NCBI RefSeq assembly: GCF_010727325.1
Contig: NZ_AP022565.1
Span: forward strand, 5,084,001 to 5,148,000
DNA from: Mycolicibacterium alvei
GTDB taxonomy: Bacteria; Actinomycetota; Actinomycetes; Mycobacteriales; Mycobacteriaceae
DNA: 64,000 bases
Reading direction: 5' to 3'
The notes under the pieces were generated by a model that saw only the letters and a list, made by a program, of their open reading frames with translations, was not told the origin of the DNA and did no database searches. The stretch's first letter is position 1. Every line of letters begins with the position of its first letter. Positions 37,232 to 46,201 of the stretch are shown here, one piece after another. The translations under genes and the position numbers were made by a program.

Positions 37232-38716
37232 CTAACGGTCCGACGCCACCCAGTTGCCGTGGAAGCCGTGCGGAACCCGAACCGGAATATGCACGGTGGC
37301 AACGGGTGCCAGGCTCTGCCCGTCGAGCAGTACGAGATCGCTGCGGTTCTCGGCACGGTCGTAGACGAAGCCCATCACCACACCGTCGTTCTCGTCGGCA
37401 TCAGGTCCGGACGGGACGAAGACGAACTCGCCGGGTTCGCGCCCGGGCCCGAAGTCGACTCGGTCGGTGGTGCCGTCGCGCAGGTCGTGGCGCAGGATGG
37501 CAGCCGGCGCGGCGTCCGGTTCTGACGGGAGGCTGACGGTGTAGCCGTACCGGTGCTGCCGCCCGGTGAGCCGGTCGTCGATGCGGGGGAACTCCTGCGT
37601 CTCGTCATGGAGTCGCTGCTCGTGAACCCGGCCGCTGTGAAGGCCGATGATCCAGCGGTCCAATGTGATCGAGTCGGTGAACAGCCGGTCCCCGGTGGTG
37701 AACACCGCCGGGTGCCGGACGACGTCGAGCACGATCTGCTCGCCGTCGGGCCCGGTCTGGTCAAAACCGTTGAGGGCGTGGAATACGTAGCACGGCGGCA
37801 CGTCGAACCAGCGGATGTCGGCGGCCGTACCCTCGCGCGGCAGCACCCCGAGGCGGGCACCGTGTTCCGGCGCCCATCGGTAGGGCATCGAGGTGGTCGG
37901 CAGTGCGGCCCGTTCGGAACCGCGCATCGCCGCGCGCAACACGAAGTCCGGTGCCGCGTGGCGGGCGGCGAATCCGGTCAGCAGCCGCGCCGCGGCTCGT
38001 GCCGGAGCGCTCTTGACCATGGTGCTCAGGTCCAGCTGCACCGGCAGGTCGTAGATCACCACGTACTTCTCGGTCAGGGTGAAGTCGTGCATCATCGTGT
38101 GCGCGGGCAAGGCGATGTCGACGGTGTGCCGGACCCGGCCGTCCACCCCGGTGACGGAGTAGCTCACCAGGTTTCCCCGCAGCGGGTTGTACGAGACGGC
38201 GTGTAGCTCACCGGTTTTCGGATCGTGCTTGGGATGCGCGGTGAATCCGCCGAACAGCGTGCCGCAGAAGTCGGACGGGCCCACCGTGTCGAGTTCCTCG
38301 GTGAGCTCATAGGGCCGCGCCCCGGCCTCGGTGATCACCAGGGTCTTGCCGGCATGACCGATGATGTTGGTGTTGGCCGGGAAATCGAATCCGCCCGCGT
38401 GCGCGCCGCCGGCCCACTTCTCGCCGAGCTCACGGGCCACCGAACTCGACCGGATCCAGCGGTTGCGGTACCAGGTCGCGGCGCCGTCGCGCAGCCGGAT
38501 CCCGTGCGCCATACCGTCACCCAGGAACCAGTGGTGGTGCTTCGGATCGGGAGCCCGCAGCGGGTTGGGCCCGGTGCGCAGGTAGCGCCCGTCGAGATAG
38601 TCCGGAATGGTCCCGGTGACGGTGAGGTCGGTGACGGTGACCTCGTCATGTACCGGGGCGAAGTTCCCACTCAGAAACGGATGTTCGGATTCCTGCTGAA
38701 CCGCTTCGGTAGTCAT
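37232..38716 (-). CDS. carotenoid cleavage oxygenase (RPE65/CCD family)
   Basis: A 494-residue non-heme iron dioxygenase of the carotenoid cleavage family. It opens a double bond of a carotenoid or a related polyene or stilbene. The four iron His candidates are in TAHPKHD near residue 165, HTMMHDF near 212, FHALNGFD near 290 and the C-terminal VPHGFHGNW. The N-terminal LDGRYLRTGPNPLR is also typical. ATG at 38716. It lies upstream of the kinase and regulator genes. No carotenoid synthesis gene is in the window, so the substrate is open. Confidence 0.88.
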   Translation of the reverse strand: MTTEAVQQESEHPFLSGNFAPVHDEVTVTDLTVTGTIPDYLDGRYLRTGPNPLRAPDPKHHHWFLGDGMAHGIRLRDGAATWYRNRWIRSSSVARELGEKWAGGAHAGGFDFPANTNIIGHAGKTLVITEAGARPYELTEELDTVGPSDFCGTLFGGFTAHPKHDPKTGELHAVSYNPLRGNLVSYSVTGVDGRVRHTVDIALPAHTMMHDFTLTEKYVVIYDLPVQLDLSTMVKSAPARAAARLLTGFAARHAAPDFVLRAAMRGSERAALPTTSMPYRWAPEHGARLGVLPREGTAADIRWFDVPPCYVFHALNGFDQTGPDGEQIVLDVVRHPAVFTTGDRLFTDSITLDRWIIGLHSGRVHEQRLHDETQEFPRIDDRLTGRQHRYGYTVSLPSEPDAAPAAILRHDLRDGTTDRVDFGPGREPGEFVFVPSGPDADENDGVVMGFVYDRAENRSDLVLLDGQSLAPVATVHIPVRVPHGFHGNWVASDR

Positions 38717-38801
38717 ACCCCTACGGTGCCGCTTCGGCGGCTTCGGCGCGACGACTTCACGGCTGATTCCTCTGTCAACCGAACGATGGACACGGCCCGG
38801 C

Positions 38802-40373
38802 TCACGCCGTCGCGCGCAGACTCAACGCGAGTAGCAACCGGACATCGGCATCGTTGAGCGAGGCTCCCAACAATTGCTCGACCCGGCGGATCCGGTAGCG
38901 CACGGTGTTGGGATGCACGTGCAGGTGCTGGGCGGCCGTGGCGACATCACCGAAGCAGTCCAGGTACACGCCCAGGGTTTCGGCCAGTACCGGCTCGTCG
39001 GCCCGCAGGGTCTGCACCCGTGGGTCGATCAACCGCTCGTCGGCGGCGATCGCGGTGACGATCTCGTCGAGTAGCACCGTGGTGCGCGCCTCGGCCAGTG
39101 AGGTGACTGCGGCCAGTGTCCCGGGGTGGCGTTCGGCGGTGTCGAGCACCCGGTCCACATCGACGCGGGCGCCGGCCGCACCGGACAACCCGGCCACCGG
39201 ACTGGCGACCACCGCACGCAACTCCAGCCCCAGCTCGGCGCGCAGCGCCGCCACCGTGCCCCGCACCCACGACGTCACCGCCTTACCGGTGCTGGGGAAC
39301 AACACGTAGACCCGGGACCCCGCCGACGCCAGCTGCGCGTCGTGACGAAAAGCGCTGGCGCTCAATGCCAGAACGTCGGCCAATCGGGTACCTGCGGCGT
39401 GGCTGTCGAACCCGATCACCGCGGCTCGACCGTCCACGGCGACCCCGAGTTCCCGGGCGATCAGCTCGGTATCGGACGCCTCATCTGACTCTCGCAAGCC
39501 CAGCAGTTCCTGCACCCGCACGGCATGCGTCGACGGCGCCGCCGCCAGCCGGGCCATGATGCGTGCGGCCAGCACCGCGGCCCCGCGCAGCACGTCCTCG
39601 GAATCCTCGGCGAGCGGGCGGCCGCCCTGCTGCACCCAGATCGTGCCGACGAAGGCGGGGGCCCGGCGCTCGTCGGGCGCGGGCGCGAAAATGCCGATCG
39701 CCAGCCGGGGGCGCAACCCCAGTTCGGGGCGCTCGGCCACCCGCACCGCCTCCGGCCGGGAGCGCAGCGCATCGAAGATGCCCCACTGCGCGATCCAGGC
39801 CAGATGCTCCGGTGGCCCGGCCCGCCCGAGGATCGACAACCGCCGCAACTCGTCGGCCTCGTCGCTGGAGGCCGAGTACGCCAGCACGTGTGACTGGGCG
39901 TCCTCGATGCTGACCATGCCGTGCGTGCGTTCGGCCACGGACTGGGCCAGGCCGAACAGGTCGGTGCCCGAATCGTGCAGGGCGCCGTCACCGTGGTGTT
40001 CGAAGACGTGGTTGACCAACCGGTACAGCCGCTCCCAGCGGGCCCTCGGGTCGACGGCCACCACCGCGGTGCCCGCGGCCACCGCGCGGCTGACCACTGC
40101 CGCCGACGGTTCCTTCATGAAGATCGCCGTGGGTGCGCGGCGCACACTCTGCTGCTCGACCCAGCGCAGCGCGTCGTTCTCGGAGACGCCGAGCAGGAAG
40201 AACACGTCGGCGGCCCCCGCGGACGGCGCCAGGCCCAGTCGCACATCGTCGGAATCGATCAGCGCGGCCGAGGCCACCGGCAGGTCCAGGCCGCGTGGTG
40301 CCTGCACCAGCCGGACCAGCGTGGCGTCCAGCGCCAACAGCAGTTGGCCCAGGCTGACACCCGTCGTCCGCAT
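38802..40373 (-). CDS. pruC: PucR-family regulator of proline catabolism
   Basis: A 523-residue activator. The C-terminal PucR HTH is clear: TLGVYLDCFGDVATAAQHLH and then HPNTVRYRIRRVEQLLG near residue 470-505. The N terminus has a ligand-type domain. It is divergent from pruA/pruB with 84 bases between starts, and its ortholog Rv1186c activates these genes in response to proline. ATG at 40373 is chosen because upstream residues would run into the promoter of pruA. A palindrome in the shared gap is a likely binding site. Confidence 0.9.
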   Translation of the reverse strand: MRTTGVSLGQLLLALDATLVRLVQAPRGLDLPVASAALIDSDDVRLGLAPSAGAADVFFLLGVSENDALRWVEQQSVRRAPTAIFMKEPSAAVVSRAVAAGTAVVAVDPRARWERLYRLVNHVFEHHGDGALHDSGTDLFGLAQSVAERTHGMVSIEDAQSHVLAYSASSDEADELRRLSILGRAGPPEHLAWIAQWGIFDALRSRPEAVRVAERPELGLRPRLAIGIFAPAPDERRAPAFVGTIWVQQGGRPLAEDSEDVLRGAAVLAARIMARLAAAPSTHAVRVQELLGLRESDEASDTELIARELGVAVDGRAAVIGFDSHAAGTRLADVLALSASAFRHDAQLASAGSRVYVLFPSTGKAVTSWVRGTVAALRAELGLELRAVVASPVAGLSGAAGARVDVDRVLDTAERHPGTLAAVTSLAEARTTVLLDEIVTAIAADERLIDPRVQTLRADEPVLAETLGVYLDCFGDVATAAQHLHVHPNTVRYRIRRVEQLLGASLNDADVRLLLALSLRATA

Positions 40374-40405
40374 GTTGTCCGATTCTACTGATATCTGCGG
40401 TCGAG

Positions 40406-40423
40406 CTTGTCTGATCGGACAAG
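40406..40423. promoter_or_regulatory. palindromic site between pruC and pruA
   Basis: CTTGTC (40406-40411) and GACAAG (40418-40423) flank TGATCG. A further TTGTCCGA at 40375-40382 is complementary to TCGGACAA inside the site, giving a distant second half. The site lies 35 bases before the pruA start and is the best candidate for PruC binding. Confidence 0.45.
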
Positions 40424-40457
40424 TGTTGTGTGGGTCACGTCGGGGATTCTTGAACTC

Positions 40458-42086
40458 ATGGATGCCATCACCGACGTGCCCGCGCCGGCCAACGAGCCGG
40501 TCCACGACTACGCACCGGGCTCGGGCGAACGCGCCCGGCTCATCACCGCGCTCGGCGAACTGACCGGCGCCCCGATCGACCTGCCGCACGTCATCGGCGG
40601 CAAACACATGATGGGCAACGGCGCACGGATTGACGTCGTGCAGCCGCATTGCCACAGCGCGCGGCTGGGCACGCTGACCAACGCCGAACGCTCCGACGCC
40701 GGCGCGGCCATCGACGCCGCCCTGGCCGCCAAACACGAGTGGGCGGCGATGCCGTTCGACGAACGCGCCGCGGTGTTCCTGCGCGCGGCCGACCTGTTGT
40801 CCGGACCGTGGCGGGAGAAGATCGCCGCGGCCACGATGCTCGGCCAGTCCAAGACCGCCTACCAGGCCGAGATCGACGCCCCCTGCGAGCTGATCGACTT
40901 CTGGCGGTTCAACGTCGAGTTCGCCCGCCAGATCCTGGCTCAGCAGCCGATCAGCAGCCCCGGGGTGTGGAACCGCACCGACCACCGGCCGCTCGAGGGT
41001 TTCGTCTACGCCATCACGCCGTTCAACTTCACCGCGATCGCCGGTAACCTGCCCACCGCGCCCGCACTGATGGGCAACACCGTGGTGTGGAAACCTTCAC
41101 CCACCCAGACTTTCGCGGCCTACCTGACCATGCAGCTGCTGGAGGCCGCCGGGCTGCCGCCCGGGGTGATCAACCTGGTGACCGGTGACGGGATCGCGGT
41201 TTCCGATGTGGCGCTGGCCGATCCGCACCTGGCCGGTATCCACTTCACCGGGTCGACCGCCACGTTCCAGCACCTGTGGCGCGAGGTCGGCGCGAATATC
41301 GAGCGCTACCACACGTATCCACGGTTGGTCGGCGAGACCGGCGGCAAGGACTTCGTCGTCGCGCACGCTTCGGCCCGCCCGGATGTGCTGCGCACCGCCC
41401 TGATCCGCGGCGCCTTCGACTATCAGGGACAGAAGTGCTCAGCGGCCTCGCGGGCCTTCATTCCGCGGTCGGTGTGGCACGAGATGGGCGACGACTTCCT
41501 CTCGGCCACATCGGACCTCAAGTACGGCGATGTCACCGACCTGACCAACTACGGCGGGGCCGTGATTGACGAACGCGCCTTCGCCAAGAACGTCGCGGCA
41601 ATCGAACGGGCCAAAGGCACCGCGGGCGTCACCATCGCGGCCGGCGGCGAATACGACGACAGCGAGGGCTATTTCGTGCGGCCCACCGTCCTGCTGTCCG
41701 ACGACCCGACGGACGAAGCCTTCTCCACGGAGTACTTCGGCCCGATCCTCGCCGTGCACGTCTACCCGGACGGGGAGTACGAACGCATCCTCGACGTCGT
41801 GGATACCGGGGCTCGTTACGCTCTGACCGGCGCGGTGATCGCCGACGATCGCGCCGCCGTGCTCACCGCGCAGGATCGGCTGCGGAACGCGGCAGGCAAT
41901 TTCTACGTCAACGACAAACCGACCGGCGCGGTCGTCGGTCAGCAGCCGTTCGGCGGATCCCGCGCCTCGGGCACCAACGACAAGGCCGGCTCGGCGCTGA
42001 ACCTGTTGCGCTGGACCTCGGCCCGCTCCATCAAGGAGACGTTCGTGCCGCCCACCAACCACACCTACCCGCACATGGAGGCCTGA
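40458..42086 (+). CDS. pruA: delta-1-pyrroline-5-carboxylate dehydrogenase
   Basis: A 542-residue aldehyde dehydrogenase that oxidises glutamate semialdehyde to glutamate, the second step of proline degradation. The catalytic Cys is in GQKCSAASR near residue 322 and the general-base Glu in LVGETGGKDF near 294. NAD-binding segments include FTGSTATF. The ATG at 40458 gives the usual length; the upstream in-frame part overlaps the regulator site. One base separates its stop from pruB. Also known as rocA. Confidence 0.95.
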   Translation: MDAITDVPAPANEPVHDYAPGSGERARLITALGELTGAPIDLPHVIGGKHMMGNGARIDVVQPHCHSARLGTLTNAERSDAGAAIDAALAAKHEWAAMPFDERAAVFLRAADLLSGPWREKIAAATMLGQSKTAYQAEIDAPCELIDFWRFNVEFARQILAQQPISSPGVWNRTDHRPLEGFVYAITPFNFTAIAGNLPTAPALMGNTVVWKPSPTQTFAAYLTMQLLEAAGLPPGVINLVTGDGIAVSDVALADPHLAGIHFTGSTATFQHLWREVGANIERYHTYPRLVGETGGKDFVVAHASARPDVLRTALIRGAFDYQGQKCSAASRAFIPRSVWHEMGDDFLSATSDLKYGDVTDLTNYGGAVIDERAFAKNVAAIERAKGTAGVTIAAGGEYDDSEGYFVRPTVLLSDDPTDEAFSTEYFGPILAVHVYPDGEYERILDVVDTGARYALTGAVIADDRAAVLTAQDRLRNAAGNFYVNDKPTGAVVGQQPFGGSRASGTNDKAGSALNLLRWTSARSIKETFVPPTNHTYPHMEA

Positions 42087-42087
42087 G

Positions 42088-43044
42088 ATGGGCGTGTTCC
42101 AGCGGGTTGCGCGCCCCACGATCCTGGCCGCGTCGCACTCGCCGCGGCTACGTCACACGGCCGAACGTCTCCCGATCACCCGCAAGGTGGTCGACCGCTT
42201 CGTTGCAGGGGAGACCGTGCCCGACGCGCTCGACACCGTCGGCGCGCTGCGGGATTCGGGCCGCTTCGTCACCGTCGACTACCTCGGTGAGGACACCACG
42301 AGCAATGAGGACGCCGAACGCACCGTGCAGGCCTACCTGACCCTGCTCGACGGGTTGGCGCACCGCGGTGACGTTGATGCAGCGGTGAGTCCGCTGGAAG
42401 TGTCACTCAAGCTCTCGGCGCTCGGGCAGGCACTGCCGCGCGATGGTGAGAAGATCGCCTACGAGAACGCGCACACGATCTGCGCCAAGGCCCGTGACGT
42501 GGGGGCCTGGGTGACGGTGGACGCCGAGGACCACACCACCACGGACTCGACGCTGTCGATCGTGTGTGACCTGCGTACCGAATTCGACTGGCTGGGCACC
42601 GTTCTGCAGGCCTACCTGCACCGTACCGAGGCTGACTGTCGCGAGTCCGCATCTGGAGCCCGGATCAGGCTGTGTAAGGGCGCCTACGACGAACCCGCCT
42701 CGGTGGCCTACCGTGACGCCGAGGAGGTCACCGACTCCTACCTGCGCTGCCTGCGGGTGCTGATGGCCGGGTCGGGTTATCCGATGGTGGCCTCGCACGA
42801 CCCGGAGATCATCGACGCGGTGCCGGCACTGGCCGCTGAATTCGGCCGAGGTGTAAACGGTTTCGAGTACCAGATGCTCTACAACATCCGCGACGCCGAA
42901 CAACGCCGGCTCGCCGAGGCCGGTAACCATGTGCGCGTGTACGTCCCGTTCGGCAACGAGTGGTACGGCTACTTCGTGCGGCGATTGGCCGAGCGCCCGG
43001 CCAACCTGATGTTCTTCCTGCGTGCTCTGGCCGAACGACGCTGA
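42088..43044 (+). CDS. pruB: proline dehydrogenase
   Basis: A 318-residue monofunctional FAD enzyme that oxidises proline to pyrroline-5-carboxylate. The TIM-barrel motifs are visible: VTVDAEDHTTTDSTL, IRLCKGAYDEP, ASHDPEIIDA and, near the C terminus, RVYVPFGNEWYGYFVRRLAERP, whose two Arg bind the substrate carboxylate. ATG starts one base after the pruA stop, so both enzymes are made together and can channel the unstable intermediate. Membrane-peripheral, passing electrons to quinone. Also called putB. Confidence 0.95.
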   Translation: MGVFQRVARPTILAASHSPRLRHTAERLPITRKVVDRFVAGETVPDALDTVGALRDSGRFVTVDYLGEDTTSNEDAERTVQAYLTLLDGLAHRGDVDAAVSPLEVSLKLSALGQALPRDGEKIAYENAHTICAKARDVGAWVTVDAEDHTTTDSTLSIVCDLRTEFDWLGTVLQAYLHRTEADCRESASGARIRLCKGAYDEPASVAYRDAEEVTDSYLRCLRVLMAGSGYPMVASHDPEIIDAVPALAAEFGRGVNGFEYQMLYNIRDAEQRRLAEAGNHVRVYVPFGNEWYGYFVRRLAERPANLMFFLRALAERR

Positions 43045-43095
43045 GCCCGCCGCTATTTCAGCGGGGTGATCCGGGCTGAGAGCAGGAGTGAAATT

Positions 43096-44115
43096 TCAGG
43101 CATAACCCTGGCGTAGCGCCAGCAGGGTCAGAGCAGCCAGGCTCTGGGCATCGGTGATCTCGCCGTCCCGGATCATCCGGTCCAACTCCCCGCGGGAGAA
43201 CCACCCGCTGTGCATGTCCTGTTCCTCGGGCTCGCGTTCGTGCTCACCCTCGGTGAGTCCGGTCGCCAGGAAAACCCACCCCCGTTGGCTGCTCATCCCG
43301 GCCGCCACATCGAGTTGGCCGAGGCGTTCCATGCGCTCGGCGTGCAGCCCGGTCTCCTCGCGAAGCTCGCGGTGCGCCAAGGCAATCGGGTCGAGGTCGA
43401 TCTGTTCGGGGGCGGTGCCCTGTGGGAACTCCCAGCGGCGCAGCCCCAGCGGGTACCGGAACTGCTCGACCAGGTGAAACCGATTCTGATCGGGGTCGTA
43501 CGGAATCACCAGGGCGTACGTCGTTTTGTCCACCACCGCATAGACACCGGGGCTGCCGTCGGGCCGGACGATCTCGTCCTCGCGCAGCGTCAACCAACTG
43601 TTCCGGTATACCTCGCGCGTCGCGGTCTGCCGCACGCTGGCCCTCAGGTGGATGCGTAACCGCGCCGGCGCGATGTCTGCGGCTTCGTCGATATCGTCGG
43701 CGAGGGTGGCGGCGACGTCGGCCAGACGCACCACGTCGACGCCGTACGGCGCCGGTCGGCCGACCAGGGCAAGCCGTCCCGACGCACGTCTCAGCAGGGC
43801 CGCCGCACCAGTCCGGTTGCCGCGCTGCACATGGGTGATACCCACGGCCAGTTGTGCCAATCCCTGCCAGAGCGCCCGCTCGTGCTCGGGACCGTTCTTC
43901 CATGCCGCTTCGAGCACTTCGTGCGCGCTGAACGCCTGACCTCGGTCGAGTAGATCCTGGGCGTAGACCAGGGTTTCATCCGCAGAGAGCTCCAGATCGT
44001 CGGGAATCCGTGCCACACCTTCACTGCCGTACGGCAACGGCCGGCCAAGCGCGTCACGCGGGCGGGTGCTGCGGGGCCGGCCGGAGTCGTCGCGGTCGCG
44101 TGCAGCTGTGCCCAT
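43096..44115 (-). CDS. DUF309-Nudix hydrolase fusion
   Basis: A 339-residue protein with two parts. Residues about 40-145 are a DUF309 helical domain: FSAHEVLEAAWKNG, then WQGLAQLAVGITHVQRGN. Residues about 160-339 form a Nudix hydrolase with the helix AHRELREETGL and a C-terminal pattern like ADP-ribose pyrophosphatases (PYDPDQNRFHLVEQFRYPLG). The Nudix box is stretched by two residues before REL, so the first Glu of the box is not in register. No stop or frame change lies at the junction. ATG at 44115 is chosen because the open frame upstream overlaps divergent fadD36. The nucleotide substrate is unknown. Confidence 0.8.
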   Translation of the reverse strand: MGTAARDRDDSGRPRSTRPRDALGRPLPYGSEGVARIPDDLELSADETLVYAQDLLDRGQAFSAHEVLEAAWKNGPEHERALWQGLAQLAVGITHVQRGNRTGAAALLRRASGRLALVGRPAPYGVDVVRLADVAATLADDIDEAADIAPARLRIHLRASVRQTATREVYRNSWLTLREDEIVRPDGSPGVYAVVDKTTYALVIPYDPDQNRFHLVEQFRYPLGLRRWEFPQGTAPEQIDLDPIALAHRELREETGLHAERMERLGQLDVAAGMSSQRGWVFLATGLTEGEHEREPEEQDMHSGWFSRGELDRMIRDGEITDAQSLAALTLLALRQGYA

Positions 44116-44193
44116 GGGCACCAGCCTCGCGCCAACTTCGCATCCTGTCGAGTACGTGGGATCGCCGGATGGCACGCCGGTAGCCTGACAAGC

Positions 44194-45600
44194 GTGTTGC
44201 TGGCCTCCCTGAACCCCGCGGCCGTCGCCGCCGGCGCCGAACTCGACGACGCTGTTTCCATCGACGGTGCGGTACTGAGCCGCAGTGATCTCGTCGGCGC
44301 CGCCACCTCGGTGGCCGAACGGGTGGCCGTCGCGCAACGCGTCGCCGTCCTGGCGACCCCGACCCCGACGACGGTCCTCGCGATCATCGGGTGCCTGATC
44401 GCCGGCGTGCCGGTGGTCCCGGTACCGGCCGACGTCGGCACGGCAGAGCGTCGTCATCTCCTCGCCGACTCGGGCGCCCAGGCCTGGCTGGGGGAGCGGC
44501 CCGTGGAGACCGAGGGGCTGCCGCACATCCCGGTGCGGCTGCACGCCCGGTCCTGGCACCGATACCCCGAGCCGCCACCGAATTCGACCGCCATCATCAT
44601 GTACACCTCCGGCACCACCGGAGCGCCCAAGGGCGTGCCGATCAGCCGTCAGGCCATCGCCGACGACATCGATGCGCTGGCCGCGGCCTGGCAGTGGACC
44701 GCCGCCGACACTCTGGTGCACGGGTTGCCCTTGTTCCACGTGCACGGCCTGGTGCTGGGCCTGCTCGGCTCGCTGCGGATCGGAAACCGCTTCGTGCACA
44801 CCGGAAAGCCGACACCTGCCGCGTATGCGCAGGCACAGGGCACGCTGTATTTCGGGGTGCCCACCGTGTGGTCGCGCGTGGTGAAGGATCTGGACTCGGC
44901 GCTGGCGCTGTCCACCGCGCGGTTGCTGGTCTCCGGCAGCGCACCGCTACCGGTGCCGGTGTTCGACGAGCTGGTGCGGCTGACCGGGCACGCCCCGGTG
45001 GAGCGCTACGGCAGCACCGAATCGCTGATCACCCTTTCCACCCGGGTCGACGGTGAGCGCAGGCCCGGATGGGTTGGGCTGCCGCTGGCCGGGGTGCAGA
45101 CGAGGCTCGTCGACGACGACGGCGCACCGGTGCCGCACGACGGCGAAACCATCGGGCGGCTACAGATCAAGGGCCCCATGGTGTTCGACGGCTACCTCGA
45201 CCGGCCCGAGGCCACCGCCGACGCGTTCGATCCCGACGGCTGGTACCGCACCGGCGACGTCGCGGTGATCGACGCCGACGGGATGCACCGCATCGTCGGA
45301 CGCGAGTCGGTGGACCTGATCAAGTCCGGCGGATACCGCATCGGAGCCGGTGAGATCGAGACCGCGCTGCTGGGTCATGACGGCGTCGACGAGGTGGCCG
45401 TGGTCGGGGTGGCCGACGAAGATCTCGGGCAGCGCATCGTCGCATTCGTCGTCGGTAATGCCGCCCCCGACAGTCTCATCGAGTTCGTCGCCCAACAACT
45501 TTCGGCACACAAACGGCCCCGCGAAGTCCGGTTGGTCGACAGCCTGCCTCGCAACGCGATGGGCAAGGTGATGAAGAAGGAACTGGCCCAACGGGGCTGA
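44194..45600 (+). CDS. fadD36: fatty acyl-CoA synthetase FadD36
   Basis: A 468-residue AMP-forming acyl-CoA ligase, shorter than most FadD proteins, as is its Rv1193 counterpart. The P-loop-like motif is YTSGTTGAPKGV near residue 140. The later motifs YGSTE, GWYRTGD and the C-terminal LPRNAMGKVMKKEL, with the acyl-adenylate Lys, are all present. It activates a fatty acid with ATP and CoA in the cytoplasm. The GTG start is preceded by no clear ribosome site; the homologous N terminus (LLASLNPA) supports it. Confidence 0.93.
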   Translation: MLLASLNPAAVAAGAELDDAVSIDGAVLSRSDLVGAATSVAERVAVAQRVAVLATPTPTTVLAIIGCLIAGVPVVPVPADVGTAERRHLLADSGAQAWLGERPVETEGLPHIPVRLHARSWHRYPEPPPNSTAIIMYTSGTTGAPKGVPISRQAIADDIDALAAAWQWTAADTLVHGLPLFHVHGLVLGLLGSLRIGNRFVHTGKPTPAAYAQAQGTLYFGVPTVWSRVVKDLDSALALSTARLLVSGSAPLPVPVFDELVRLTGHAPVERYGSTESLITLSTRVDGERRPGWVGLPLAGVQTRLVDDDGAPVPHDGETIGRLQIKGPMVFDGYLDRPEATADAFDPDGWYRTGDVAVIDADGMHRIVGRESVDLIKSGGYRIGAGEIETALLGHDGVDEVAVVGVADEDLGQRIVAFVVGNAAPDSLIEFVAQQLSAHKRPREVRLVDSLPRNAMGKVMKKELAQRG

Positions 45601-45752
45601 GGTTCTCCGAGCTCTGCATCGACGCTGCAGCGTACTGTGGGACACACACAGGTCGTGAGTTGGTTTGCCGATCGGTAACGGCAGGTCGGCTTCCTGAGCA
45701 CGTCGACGCCTCGGAAGTCGAGGCCGTGCGGACGAACAGGAGGAGACTCCGG

Positions 45753-46007
45753 ATGAATCTGAAGAAAATCACGGGGACGGCAGTCATCGCCGCTGCACTC
45801 GGAGCGGGATCCCTGGGGCTGGGAGCAGCATCAGCGCAGGCTGATCCTGGTCACGGCCCCGATATTCCGTGGATTCCGGGCCCAGGATGGGTCGATTGGA
45901 ATCCGGGACCCAATTGGGGAGCTCCCGGTCAGGTCAAGAAGTGGTGCCCCTGGCAGTCCCCGCCAGGCCACTGGATCGGTGGCCCACACGGGGTGCCCTG
46001 CACCTGA
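45753..46007 (+). CDS. small secreted Pro/Trp/Gly-rich protein
   Basis: An 84-residue precursor. The signal peptide MNLKKITGTAVIAAALGAGS runs to SAQA near residue 31. The mature part of about 53 residues is rich in Pro, Gly and Trp (IPWIPGPGWVDWNPGPNW) and has two Cys, in KKWCPW and at the C terminus (VPC), which could form one disulfide. AGGAGG lies ahead of the ATG. Small exported proteins of this composition are common and uncharacterised in mycobacteria. No function is assigned. Confidence 0.75.
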   Translation: MNLKKITGTAVIAAALGAGSLGLGAASAQADPGHGPDIPWIPGPGWVDWNPGPNWGAPGQVKKWCPWQSPPGHWIGGPHGVPCT

Positions 46008-46016
46008 GTTCGGTGG

Positions 46017-46118
46017 TTACTCAGAACCGCACTTGCAGTCAGAACCGCACTGGCAGTTCTCGCACGTACAGTTCGGATTGCCACAGCTCGTGGATTGAGC
46101 GTTCGTATCGTTACCCAT
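46017..46118 (-). CDS. 33-residue metallothionein-like protein
   Basis: The frame reads MGNDTNAQSTSCGNPNC, then TCENCQCGSDCKCGSE and a TAA stop. Seven of 33 residues are Cys, arranged as C-x4-C-x-C-x2-C-x-C-x3-C-x-C, and there are no aromatic residues, the classic layout of a small metallothionein that chelates copper, zinc or cadmium in the cytoplasm. It lies between the converging secreted gene (9-base gap) and the end of dapD. The ribosome site is weak (GGGGCTAG further upstream). It is too short for ordinary gene calling. It differs from the mycobacterial copper metallothionein MymT in length and Cys spacing. The ORF is certain; expression is inferred. Confidence 0.7.
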   Translation of the reverse strand: MGNDTNAQSTSCGNPNCTCENCQCGSDCKCGSE

Positions 46119-46201
46119 GCATGTGAGGCTAGCCCCGGGTAGGTCCGGGCCGCGCCTGGTTGTCGAATGTTGGCTTGTGTGTGATCCGTTCGCGACCGAA
46201 C

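Noticed and set aside
43096..44799. Longer 567-codon version of the DUF309-Nudix gene
   Set aside because: The upstream 228 codons are antisense to the start of fadD36 and have no domain features; the ATG at 44115 fits better.
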